Of a stretch of 64,000 nucleotides of DNA, positions 54,656 through 64,000 are shown piece by piece. A program made the position numbers and the translations under genes. The notes beneath the pieces are model-generated. The model saw nothing but the letters and a program-made list of their open reading frames with translations, was not told the DNA's origin and made no database searches. The stretch comes from Pedobacter sp. HDW13 (lineage in GTDB: Bacteria; Bacteroidota; Bacteroidia; Sphingobacteriales; Sphingobacteriaceae): contig NZ_CP049868.1 of assembly GCF_011303555.1 (NCBI RefSeq), positions 2,046,001 through 2,110,000 of the forward strand. Direction: 5' to 3'. Position 1 is the stretch's first letter. The number at the start of each line of letters is the position of its first letter.

Positions 54656-54726
54656 TGCAACATCTGTTGCCGTCTTTTCGTACCCTGTTAGGGGCAATCT
54701 CTATAGTTTTTCCAATTTTTTTAAAC

Positions 54727-54930
54727 ATGGAAGTAACTATAAACAATCAAAACCATTTTCTTGGCGAAGCCTGTTCTATTGAACGCATGCTTAATTATCT
54801 GGCAGTTTCAGCAACCAATGGTCTGGCCATTGCCGTTAACCAAACTATCGTGCCGAAATCGAGCTGGCCTGTGCATGCCTTACAGCCTGGCGATCAGATT
54901 ATACTCATTAAAGCCACTCAGGGCGGATAA
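54727..54930 (+). CDS. thiS: Sulfur carrier protein ThiS
   Basis: 67 residues from ATG 54727 (MEVTINNQNHFLG). An upstream TTG/ATG 24 codons earlier lies in riboswitch-linked sequence and adds a hydrophobic stretch not found in ThiS. The protein has the ubiquitin-like fold and ends in ATQGG, the di-glycine that is adenylated by ThiF and thiocarboxylated for thiazole formation. It is the first gene of the operon. Confidence 0.95.
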   Translation: MEVTINNQNHFLGEACSIERMLNYLAVSATNGLAIAVNQTIVPKSSWPVHALQPGDQIILIKATQGG

Positions 54931-54966
54931 AATCGACGAATGATTGGATTTAAATGAGTTAATTGA

Positions 54967-56943
<1,977 letters not shown>

Positions 56944-56949
56944 AACACA

Positions 56950-57552
56950 ATGGAACTGATTGTAATTGCGCATCCAAAGATTTTAAAAAATGAAACCTTA
57001 TTGGTAAACCAGCTTTTTGAGGCTGGTTTACCTGTTTTTCATTTGCGCAAACCAGAAGCAGATGAGGCGGCGCACGGGAAATTTATGGATGGTATTTTAC
57101 CCGAATACCATAACCGCATTGCCTTACATCATTTCCATTCCTTGGCAGGCGATTATAACATTAACAGAATACACCATACCGAACGTTTTAGAAAGAACAG
57201 TACTTTTGGTGATTTTACCCAGCCTTACACTTTCAGTACCTCGATACACAAAATGGCAGAAATTGATCAAATTGACCAATACCATTACAGTTTCTTTGGT
57301 CCGGTTTTCAATAGTCTTTCCAAACCGGGTTATGCGGGTATTGCCCATAACGGATTTAGCATAGATAGGCCCAAAACCACTAAACTGATTGCGCTTGGCG
57401 GTATTGAGATAAACAACATAGACCAGGTAAAAGCCATGAACTTTGATGGAATTGCCCTTTTAGGCAGTATCTGGAACGATCCGGCACAGGCTTTAAACAA
57501 CTTTAAAAAAATACAGGAAAAATGCCAGCACCTTTTAACCTTACAGCAATGA
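56950..57552 (+). CDS. TenI/ThiE-fold protein, second divergent copy
   Basis: 200 residues, starting six bases after thiC. The fold pattern is ThiE/TenI (GLPVFHLRKPEAD, HYSFFGPVFNSLSKPGYAG, KLIALGGIEINNI, DGIALLGSIW), but the VND/HLG active-site blocks are absent: the corresponding region is RIALHHFHSLAGDYNI followed by HHTERFRKNS. TenI in B. subtilis is a thiazole tautomerase of the same fold. The stop overlaps the thiE ATG (ATGA), so it is translationally coupled to the true synthase. A tautomerase role is a good inference. Confidence 0.85.
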   Translation: MELIVIAHPKILKNETLLVNQLFEAGLPVFHLRKPEADEAAHGKFMDGILPEYHNRIALHHFHSLAGDYNINRIHHTERFRKNSTFGDFTQPYTFSTSIHKMAEIDQIDQYHYSFFGPVFNSLSKPGYAGIAHNGFSIDRPKTTKLIALGGIEINNIDQVKAMNFDGIALLGSIWNDPAQALNNFKKIQEKCQHLLTLQQ

Positions 57553-58184
57553 TCCACCCCCTACAATATATCTCACAAGCACCCAAAACCGGTACCCATT
57601 TAGATGCCATTGAGCAGGTACTCCAGGCAGGAGGAAAATGGATCCAGCTTCGCATTAAAAACCTACCCGAAGCCGAAATACTGCCTTTTGCTTTATCGGC
57701 ACAGGAATTATGCAAGCGTTACGACGCAAAATTAATTGTGAATGATTACCCGCACCTGGCCAAAGCTGCCGGTGCCTTTGGTGTTCATTTAGGCCTGCAG
57801 GATATGCCTGTACCCCAGGCCCGGCAAATTATCAACCCCGATCAGATTATTGGCGGCACCGCCAACACTTTCGAACATATTCTACAACGCGTGGCCGAAG
57901 GAGTTGATTACATTGGCCTTGGCCCTTTCAGGTTTACTCGCACCAAAGAAAACCTGAGCCCCATAGTTGGCCTCGAAGGTTACCAGAAACTAATGGAGAA
58001 GGTAAAGAAAGCAGGCATTACCACACCAATTATTGCCATCGGCGGAATTGAAGCCGAAGATATTGAGGCCATTCTCGAAACAGGTGTATATGGTATTGCA
58101 GTATCGGCAGTATTGACCAACCAAACCCAAACATCGGCTGTATTAGCTGATATGAACAGCAAATTAGCCTTGAACTCTTTTTAA
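57549..58184 (+). CDS. thiE: Thiamine phosphate synthase
   Basis: 211 residues from ATG 57549 (MIHPLQYISQAPKTG), which overlaps the previous stop by four bases; a more distant in-frame start adds nine unlikely residues. It carries the canonical set missing from the paralogues: WIQLRIKNLP, LIVNDYPHLAKAAGAFGVHLGLQDMP and DYIGLGPFRFTRTKEN, then PIIAIGGIEAEDI. It joins HMP pyrophosphate to thiazole phosphate. Confidence 0.97.
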   Translation: MIHPLQYISQAPKTGTHLDAIEQVLQAGGKWIQLRIKNLPEAEILPFALSAQELCKRYDAKLIVNDYPHLAKAAGAFGVHLGLQDMPVPQARQIINPDQIIGGTANTFEHILQRVAEGVDYIGLGPFRFTRTKENLSPIVGLEGYQKLMEKVKKAGITTPIIAIGGIEAEDIEAILETGVYGIAVSAVLTNQTQTSAVLADMNSKLALNSF

Positions 58185-58190
58185 AAAATT

Positions 58191-58961
58191 ATGTTAAAAA
58201 TAGCAGATCAAACCTTTAGCTCGCGTCTTTTTACCGGAACCGGAAAATTCAGTTCGGCAAAAGAAATGGAAAGTGCCTTAATTGCTTCGGCCTCCGAACT
58301 GGTTACTGTGGCGCTTAAACGCGTTGATTTAAAAACCAAAGATGATGACATTTTGCATCACCTAAAATACCCACACATTAACTTACTGCCCAACACCTCG
58401 GGGGTACGCAATGCCAAAGAGGCCATTTTTGCCGCACAACTGGCACGCGAAGCTTTGGAAACCAACTGGATTAAACTCGAAATTCATCCCGATCCCAAAT
58501 ATTTAATGCCCGATCCCATTGAAACGCTGAAAGCTACCGAAGAGCTGGTTAAAATGGGTTTTGTGGTGCTGCCTTATATCCATGCCGACCCGGTTTTATG
58601 TAAACGTTTGGAAGATGTAGGCACAGCAGCTGTAATGCCGCTCGGGTCGCCAATTGGCAGTAACAAAGGACTAAAAACCATCGATTTTTTAGAAATCATC
58701 ATCAGCCAGAGCCGGGTACCCGTAATTGTTGATGCCGGAATAGGTGCCCCATCTGATGCCGCCAAAGCCATGGAAATTGGTGCCGATGCCGTGCTGGTGA
58801 ATACCGCCATAGCCATTTCTAAAAACCCAATCAATATGGCAGTAGCTTTTAAACTGGCTGTGGAAGCCGGCAGAATGGCCTTCGAAGCTAAACTTGGCGC
58901 GCAGCAACATTATGCCGCAGCCAGCAGTCCACTAACCGCATTTTTAGATGATGAGTTTTAA
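58191..58961 (+). CDS. thiG: Thiazole synthase
   Basis: 256 residues. TIM barrel with Schiff-base Lys K95 in [10 protein letters not shown], and the conserved phosphate loop [12 protein letters not shown], then [29 protein letters not shown]. With ThiS-thiocarboxylate, DXP and dehydroglycine (from ThiH) it builds the thiazole. Its 3' end overlaps thiH by 14 bases. Confidence 0.98.
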   Translation: MLKIADQTFSSRLFTGTGKFSSAKEMESALIASASELVTVALKRVDLKTKDDDILHHLKYPHINLLPNTSGVRNAKEAIFAAQLAREALETNWIKLEIHPDPKYLMPDPIETLKATEELVKMGFVVLPYIHADPVLCKRLEDVGTAAVMPLGSPIGSNKGLKTIDFLEIIISQSRVPVIVDAGIGAPSDAAKAMEIGADAVLVNTAIAISKNPINMAVAFKLAVEAGRMAFEAKLGAQQHYAAASSPLTAFLDDEF

Positions 58962-60072
58962 TTCCCTATTCGAATCGTATAACTGGGACGATACCAAAGC
59001 CAGTATTTACGACAAAACAGCGGCCGACGTTGAGAATGCCCTTGTCACGCAGCAAAGAAGCCTTGAAGACTTTAAGGCACTCATTTCGCCTGCTGCTTTG
59101 CCCTACCTCGAAGATATGGCGCAGATTAGTCAGCGGCTAACCTTAGATCGTTTTGGCCGTACCATACAGATGTATATTCCGCTGTATCTATCCAACGAAT
59201 GCAACAATATTTGTACCTATTGCGGTTTCAGTTACGACAATAAGGTAAGACGCAGAACGCTTAACCCGATGGAAATTATGCAGGAAGTTGCCGTAATTAA
59301 AGGTATGGGTTACGATCACGTGTTGCTGGTTACAGGCGAAGCCAACCAAAGTGTGCATACCGATTACTTTAAAAAAGTGCTCGATCTGATCAGCCCGCAT
59401 TTCTCGCACATTTCGATGGAAGTGCAGCCCCTTGATGTGGCCGATTACGAAACGCTTATTCCGCACGGCTTAAATACCGTACTGGTTTATCAGGAAACCT
59501 ACCACCAGGACGACTACCGCAAGCATCACCCGAAAGGTAAAAAATCGAACTTTTTATACCGTTTGGAAACACCAGATCGTTTGGGGCAGGCAGGCATCCA
59601 TAAAATCGGGCTAGGGGTTTTAATCGGCCTGGAAGACTGGCGTACCGATTCGTTTTTTACGGCGCTGCACCTTTCTTACCTCGAAAAGCAATACTGGCAA
59701 AGCAAATTCAGCATTTCTTTCCCCCGTTTACGTCCGTTTAGCGGAGGTTTAGAACCCAAAGTAGCCATGAACGATAAGGAACTGGTTCAACTGATTTGTG
59801 CCTACCGTTTATTTAACAGCGAAGTAGAGCTTTCCATTTCTACCCGCGAAACCATGGCCTTCAGAAACCAGGTAATCAAACTTGGCATCACCGCCATCAG
59901 TGCAGGTTCAAAAACCAATCCGGGTGGTTATCAGGTAGAGCCGCAATCGTTAGAGCAGTTTGAAATATCAGACGAGCGTTCGTCACAGGAAATTGCGGCC
60001 ATGATCAGAAAACAGGGCTACGAACCCATTTGGAAAGACTGGGATATGAGTTTGATCAACAAATCATGTTAA
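58948..60072 (+). CDS. thiH: Tyrosine lyase (dehydroglycine synthase), radical SAM
   Basis: 374 residues. The radical-SAM cluster motif CxxxCxxC is at C85, C89 and C92 ([13 protein letters not shown]). Late signatures PRLRPFSGG and [13 protein letters not shown] are ThiH-specific. It cleaves tyrosine to dehydroglycine and p-cresol, the anaerobic alternative to glycine oxidase ThiO. ATG 58948 and 58951 are both possible; either overlaps thiG. It also overlaps the next gene by seven bases. Confidence 0.98.
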   Translation: MMSFNSLFESYNWDDTKASIYDKTAADVENALVTQQRSLEDFKALISPAALPYLEDMAQISQRLTLDRFGRTIQMYIPLYLSNECNNICTYCGFSYDNKVRRRTLNPMEIMQEVAVIKGMGYDHVLLVTGEANQSVHTDYFKKVLDLISPHFSHISMEVQPLDVADYETLIPHGLNTVLVYQETYHQDDYRKHHPKGKKSNFLYRLETPDRLGQAGIHKIGLGVLIGLEDWRTDSFFTALHLSYLEKQYWQSKFSISFPRLRPFSGGLEPKVAMNDKELVQLICAYRLFNSEVELSISTRETMAFRNQVIKLGITAISAGSKTNPGGYQVEPQSLEQFEISDERSSQEIAAMIRKQGYEPIWKDWDMSLINKSC

Positions 60073-61103
60073 TAAAAGAAGAACAACAACGCTACCAGCG
60101 GCAAATGCTATTGCCCGAATTTGGGCTTGAAGGGCAGGAAAAACTGAAAGCCGCCAAAGTACTGGTTATCGGCGCCGGCGGATTGGGTTGCCCCGTACTG
60201 CAATACCTGGCAGCGGCGGGCGTAGGCGAAATAGGTATTGTAGATGATGATGTGGTAGAGTTGAGTAACCTGCACCGGCAAATCCTATTTAATGCTGCCG
60301 ATATTGGCCTGTCAAAAGCCACTGTGGCCTGCGCAAAACTAAAACTGCTAAATCCCCATCTTAGCCTAAACAGCTACGTACAAAGATTCGATGCCACCTG
60401 CGCCAAAGATATTTGCAGTCCTTACAATCTGGTAGTAGATTGTTCTGATAATTTCGATACCCGTTACCTTGTTAACGATACCTGTGTGGCCTTGGGCAAA
60501 ACCCTTGTATTTGGATCAATATTAAGATTTGAAGGACAAATTGCCGTTTTTAACCATAACGGCGGGGTAAATTACAGGGATTTATACCCCGAGCCACCCA
60601 GCGAAGATATTAGCTGTGCCGATGGTGGGGTAATAGGCACCCTACCCGGCCTCATTGGTTTATACATGGCCAACGAAACCATTAAACTTATTTGTGAAGT
60701 AGGCCAAACCCTGGCCGACAAACTCATGAGTGTTGATCTGTTAAACAATACCAGCTACGTGTTTAGCATTAAAGCCGATACAACGGCAACAAACAATAAG
60801 CCTACTCAAATAAAAAACGAACCGCCCATAAAAGAAATAGACCGTCAAACCTTAACGACCTGGCTGGAAACAAAACCCAAAGAGGTTTGCTTAATCGATG
60901 TACGCGAAGCCTACGAGCACGAAGAACACAACATTGGAGGGATGCATATTTCCCTATACGATTTAAACAACGCTATCGACCGTATTCCGGCTGGCAGGCA
61001 GGTGGTATGTTACTGCCAAACAGGCCAAAAGAGTAAAATGGCGGCTAAGTTGCTCCAACCGTATTATAACGGTGAAGTGTATAGCTTGAAAGGTGGAGTT
61101 TAA
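60066..61103 (+). CDS. thiF: ThiF/MoeB-type adenylyltransferase with a C-terminal rhodanese domain
   Basis: 345 residues from ATG 60066 ([20 protein letters not shown]), overlapping thiH by seven bases; an upstream in-frame start lies further inside thiH. The E1-like nucleotide site is VIGAGGLGCPVLQYLAAAGV and DDDVVELSNLHRQ. Residues about 255-345 form a rhodanese domain with active-site loop CYCQTGQKSK. This domain passes sulfur to the activated ThiS. The two CxxC zinc pairs of many MoeB/ThiF proteins are absent: VNYRDLYPEPPSEDISC appears where CxxC is expected. It ends the operon. Confidence 0.93.
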   Translation: MLIKEEQQRYQRQMLLPEFGLEGQEKLKAAKVLVIGAGGLGCPVLQYLAAAGVGEIGIVDDDVVELSNLHRQILFNAADIGLSKATVACAKLKLLNPHLSLNSYVQRFDATCAKDICSPYNLVVDCSDNFDTRYLVNDTCVALGKTLVFGSILRFEGQIAVFNHNGGVNYRDLYPEPPSEDISCADGGVIGTLPGLIGLYMANETIKLICEVGQTLADKLMSVDLLNNTSYVFSIKADTTATNNKPTQIKNEPPIKEIDRQTLTTWLETKPKEVCLIDVREAYEHEEHNIGGMHISLYDLNNAIDRIPAGRQVVCYCQTGQKSKMAAKLLQPYYNGEVYSLKGGV

Positions 61104-61138
61104 GTTAAATCCATATGCTGATCCGATGTAAAATATAG

Positions 61139-61309
61139 ACAGGGTGACGATAGAGAGGTGATCACTTTCCTAATCCGTCATTCCGCGTAGGGCGCAGAAA
61201 ACCCAATCCGTCATGCTGAATTTATTTCAGCATCTCTCCATTGCGCAGCTTAGTTAAGAAGAGCCCCTGAAACACTCGTCCGATCAGGCGGGCGGAAGTC
61301 AAAGTGACG
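61139..61309. repeat. Dispersed Bacteroidota-type repeat (GTCATGCTGAA element)
   Basis: The spacer contains CAGGGTGACG near 61139, CCGTCATTCCGCG near 61175, CCGTCATGCTGAATTTATTT (from 61208) with the hairpin GCTGAATTTATTTCAGC, and GAAGTCAAAGTGACG near its right end. The CGTCA...TGACG ends are inverted. Elements with this wording are widespread in Bacteroidota genomes. The right edge coincides with the premature end of the FecR gene. Confidence 0.7.
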
Positions 61310-61975
61310 TATAGTGAAGGCCTGCGGCAGCGGTAAATACCGCACTTTCGTTCGGTTTTAGAAATACCATCTGCTTAGCAGAAGTAACTTTACCAAAGCC
61401 GGCAACAACCTTTACACTTGTTTTATCGTTATCGAGCCCGATATGAAACGAGGCACCCAATACCTTGATGCTAACTGCGCCCGAACTAACAATAAATGGG
61501 TGTTTATGGTCTTTGGCCACCTTAAAAAAAGCCCCCCTTTTACTAAGGTTACAGCCCTTACCTGATGCGCAAAACGCTGCGGATAGCGAAACGTTGAATG
61601 AGCTGCAAGGTACACTACACTTCCATCAGCCAGCTTTACCGAATCGGTAGCAGCCGCTGTACTGAGTGTAACTTCTTTCGGGTTAATTTTAGCATTTAAC
61701 AAAATCCCTGCACCCACGATAAGCACAACCAGCGCAGCCGCAGCGTACTTGATGTAGCTCGTCCACGATTTGGCAAAATGGGCCTGTTTTTTAATCTGGG
61801 TATATATGCCTGCAGAAACCGCTGCTTTTTTACCCATCTGCTCCCCATCCCATTCGGCACGCTGGTATTCTTCGCTAAAGAAATGATCGAGCAATCTTCT
61901 TTCTGCTTCAGTAATGGTTCCCTTTTCTTCTTTTTCTACCAGGTACTCCAGGTAGTGCATTTCTTTTTCGATCAT
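61299..61975 (-). pseudogene. FecR-type anti-sigma factor, frameshifted and 3'-truncated
   Basis: From ATG 61975 the frame gives an N-terminal cytoplasmic domain, a transmembrane segment (about 75-95, YAAAALVVLIVGAGILL) and the start of the FecR domain (VKLADGSVVYLAAHSTFRYP). It then shifts: adding one base to the six-C run at 61532-61537 (G run on the coding strand) restores VKGGAFFKVAKDHKHPF and the FecR strand set, to a stop at 61299. Even repaired it has about 225 residues against the usual 320 or more, and lacks the C-terminal (DUF4974-type) domain. The stop lies at the edge of the dispersed repeat. It once paired with the sigma factor upstream. Confidence 0.82.
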
Positions 61976-62035
61976 AGTACTAATATTCGTGTATAAGTAC
62001 CAAATGAGTCAAAATAGTACTATTGCTGCCTGTTA

Positions 62036-62584
62036 TTAAATCGTTAAGCTATGTTTAAGCAGTATTAACAGGTAAATGCCAAAAGGCATAATAAGTCCCG
62101 ATGTTTCGTTGGTATGAAACCTCAATTGCTTTAAAGCTGATGTAAGCTGGTTTTTAACCGTTTGTTTAGAGAGGTTAAGTACTTTGGCAATTTCATCAAT
62201 ATCCATCTCCTGTATTTTGCTCATTACCAAAATCTCTTTCCTTTTTTCGGGCAGGCGCTGCAGCAGTCCGTACAGCTGATCCATCAGTTCCGTTTCGAGT
62301 GTACCCACATTATCGATCAGGTAATTTTCAAAATTATCTTCCATAATGGTGGTATCCGTCTTTTTCCGCCGATATTCTTTTAAAATCTGGTTTTTAGCGG
62401 CCCTAAACAGGTAATTTTCTATCGAAACAATGTTTACTTCGGTCTTGCGCGCCCACAGATCAGTAAAAATATCCTGCACAAAATTCTGCGAAAGAGACTC
62501 ATCCCTGGTCATCCGAAAACAGAATGCATACAGTTTCTCCCAATGGCGGATATAGATGTATTCAAATTCTTTCAAGCAGATCAT
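62036..62584 (-). CDS. FecI-type ECF sigma factor
   Basis: 182 residues. Region 2: EYIYIRHWEKLYAFCFRMTRDESLSQNFVQDIFTDLWARKTEV (about 8-50). Region 4: GLLQRLPEKRKEILVMSKIQEMDIDEIAKVLNLSKQTVKNQLTSALKQLRF (about 107-157). The gene lies 60 bases before a FecR-type anti-sigma remnant, as in Bacteroidota cell-surface signalling triads with a SusC receptor. The SusC-like gene here is divergent (63363). With the anti-sigma gene broken the sigma factor may be constitutively active or idle. Confidence 0.92.
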   Translation of the reverse strand: MICLKEFEYIYIRHWEKLYAFCFRMTRDESLSQNFVQDIFTDLWARKTEVNIVSIENYLFRAAKNQILKEYRRKKTDTTIMEDNFENYLIDNVGTLETELMDQLYGLLQRLPEKRKEILVMSKIQEMDIDEIAKVLNLSKQTVKNQLTSALKQLRFHTNETSGLIMPFGIYLLILLKHSLTI

Positions 62585-63362
62585 AGGGGATGATTAATTT
62601 TTAAGCCTAAGAAATGAAAAAGATGTGGCCTGAATTTTACTTGAAGGTTATGTTTTAATTAAATTTTGGCGTTTAGCCGGCATGTTCCGAGAGAGAAAGC
62701 TAGCCGAGCCAGCTTTTTTTAAGCTACCCAACCGAAAAGTAAATGCCCAAACAGGCTTTTGAACTAAATAGTCGATTTTCAGGCAATTATACCCGATTTT
62801 CTACCTTTTATTTAAGGATTTTCATCTTTTTTTAAAGTAGAATATAGCAGTTTTGATTTAACCAAACCCATATCCTTTCCGGCTTCGGGGAAGATATGAA
62901 AACCTTATAGGCAGGCTGTCCCCAAAAGCAGGCTTATAAAACAAATTAACCAAAACGATTAATTATGAAAAAACCACTACTTCACAAACATGGCTTTCTG
63001 AAGGTTTACCAGGCTTCGATCCCAATTCCTTTCGGCTGTTTGTTACCAGGCGTACTGTTGCCCCTGCAACCTTACCACCGAACGTACCTAACAGCACTAT
63101 TATGCGGTGATGCCAAAATCCTAATGTTTCCAGTTCAAGGCCAAAATTTACAACCGAATTAAGCAAGCCCCCAAATTTTAAAGGTAAAAACAGTTAAACA
63201 GTTTACCCGGTGCATAACACCATGAAGAGCAGCTACAAGCCCTTTTCATGCTGTTGATGTAATAGCCACAATAGTGGCCCGGTAATTTATTGCCCTGCCG
63301 AAAGGTGTGGGTGGATCTGTATTGCTGTTTTTAAATAGACAAGCCAACAAACATGATATAAA
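62585..63362. other. 778-base divergent spacer with two hairpins and one doubtful small frame
   Basis: Two adjacent structures stand out: CATATC...GATATG enclosing TTTCC/GGGAA (about 62870-62900), and TTATAGGC with GCTTATAA (about 62907-62939). They could be a leader or small RNA. A 65-codon frame at 62965-63162 starts ATGAAAAAACCACTACTTCA in typical style, but its proline/leucine-rich product matches no family I know; I give it low weight. The rest shows nothing recognisable. Confidence 0.35.
62965..63162 (+). CDS. Doubtful small protein
   Basis: 65 codons, MKKPLLHKHGFLKVYQASIP at the start. It has a Bacteroidota-like start context (TTAATTATG) right after two hairpins, and lies ahead of the SusC-like gene on the same strand. 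There is no signal peptide and no known domain. It may be a spurious frame. Confidence 0.25.
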   Translation: MKKPLLHKHGFLKVYQASIPIPFGCLLPGVLLPLQPYHRTYLTALLCGDAKILMFPVQGQNLQPN

Positions 63363-64000
63363 ATGAACAAAAAAAATCAAGCATTGGATCCATACCTAAA
63401 CCCGTTTCAACCGGTATGTTTATTTAAAAACATCCCCAAAAAAATGGGTTTATTTTTAGTGCTATCCACCATGATTAACTGTGCAGTTAACCTTAAATCG
63501 TACGGAAAAAGCGCAGTTAACCCGGTTGGCATCTGCTTTCAGGATACCACCAAAAAAGCAAAACAGCCAGCTGCCATCGATTCGGTGGTATTGGTAAGCT
63601 ATGTATCCAAAAGAAATACAGATACCGTAAAACTCAATCAGGTAAGCAAATATCCTTTTATCTCCCTGCAACAAGCCTTAAAAAGCAATACTAAAGGCTT
63701 GTATGTGCAGGAAATTACCGGCGAGCCGGGCAGTGCCAACCAATCGATGCTGTTACGAGGCTTAAGCCGTCCTTTACTTTCTAAAACCAATGTTGCAGAA
63801 TCGCAGCCTGCTGTTTTTATTAACGGTATTCCTTTAATCGGCGATAATCCTTTTGTTTATAATGTACAGGAATACGATTTTTCGCCAATAGGGCCCGCCA
63901 CCAATCTGTTATCTGCCATCGATCTCGATAACATCCAATCTATAAACGTAATCAGTAATTTGGCAGCCGTTTCTATTTATGGTCCGCGCGCTGCCAATGG
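63363..64000 (+). CDS. SusC/RagA-like TonB-linked receptor, N-terminal part (partial)
   Basis: The frame from ATG 63363 (MNKKNQALDPYLNPFQPVC) is open to the window end, about 212 residues. A hydrophobic signal-like stretch lies near residues 29-45 (GLFLVLSTMINCAV). Then comes the TonB plug pattern: SLQQALKSNTKGLYVQEITG, LLRGLSRPL, VFINGIPL, LDNIQSINVISN and AVSIYGPRAANG. The carboxypeptidase-regulatory domain usual in SusC is missing: the plug starts within about 100 residues. It is divergent from the FecI/FecR pair. Barrel and partner SusD lie outside the window. Confidence 0.85.
   Translation, partial: MNKKNQALDPYLNPFQPVCLFKNIPKKMGLFLVLSTMINCAVNLKSYGKSAVNPVGICFQDTTKKAKQPAAIDSVVLVSYVSKRNTDTVKLNQVSKYPFISLQQALKSNTKGLYVQEITGEPGSANQSMLLRGLSRPLLSKTNVAESQPAVFINGIPLIGDNPFVYNVQEYDFSPIGPATNLLSAIDLDNIQSINVISNLAAVSIYGPRAAN

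Noticed and set aside
54655..54726. Upstream extension of ThiS
   Set aside because: It would start at the end of the riboswitch and add a hydrophobic segment foreign to ThiS.

Overview
The window reads as chromosomal DNA of a Bacteroidota species, most likely Sphingobacteriaceae and close to Pedobacter. The grounds are AT-rich DNA, several SusC/RagA and SusD proteins, many exported proteins with Bacteroidota-type lipoprotein signals, and promoters of the TTTG-N19-TAnnTTTG type. TPP riboswitches also sit ahead of a TonB receptor and a thi operon. No rRNA, tRNA, CRISPR array, prophage or complete insertion sequence was seen.

Layout. 1-2675: 5' part of carB (runs off the left edge), a small exported protein, a candidate small RNA and a NadR-like NTPase. 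2767-8698: thiamine salvage cluster made of a TPP riboswitch, TonB receptor, divergent ThiE-like protein, membrane protein, thiamine pyrophosphokinase-like protein and a GNAT enzyme. 8860-24373: mixed housekeeping and envelope genes (frameshifted TPM-domain gene, large outer-membrane receptor, M49-like peptidase, amidase, glnS, B12-binding mutase subunit, enoyl-CoA hydratase, broken response regulator, AI-2E permease, YtxH/holin-like trio, aspS). 24716-27280: ECF sigma factor, probable anti-sigma partner and a DUF4097-like exported protein. 27486-34410: S41 peptidase, thiol-disulfide protein, membrane proteins, MHS-type transporter, RlmI-like methyltransferase. 34476-44380: a pectin utilisation locus with a divergent LacI regulator, a textbook LacI operator, SusC, SusD, a surface beta-helix lipoprotein, pectinesterase and a rhamnogalacturonan acetylesterase-like SGNH hydrolase. 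44462-54347: an unrecognised conserved-looking protein, rhomboid protease, M14 peptidase, pepT, epimerase, DoxX, VOC protein and a leucine-rich-repeat protein kinase; a second small-RNA candidate lies in the 52.1-52.3 kb gap. 54545-61103: promoter, TPP riboswitch and thiS-thiC-tenI-like-thiE-thiG-thiH-thiF with start/stop overlaps. 61139-64000: dispersed repeat, a FecR gene that is both frameshifted and cut short at that repeat, its ECF sigma factor, and a divergent SusC-like receptor that runs off the right edge.

How it works together. The two TPP-controlled units cover uptake/salvage and de novo thiazole plus pyrimidine synthesis of the same cofactor; thiD is in neither. The pectin locus couples glycan import by SusCD to de-esterification of pectin under a local LacI switch. 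Three genes show breaks at G or C runs (9661, 9786, 18981, 61532), each repairable by one extra base. That pattern suggests either sequencing undercalls or genuine slippage and should be settled before these genes are called dead.
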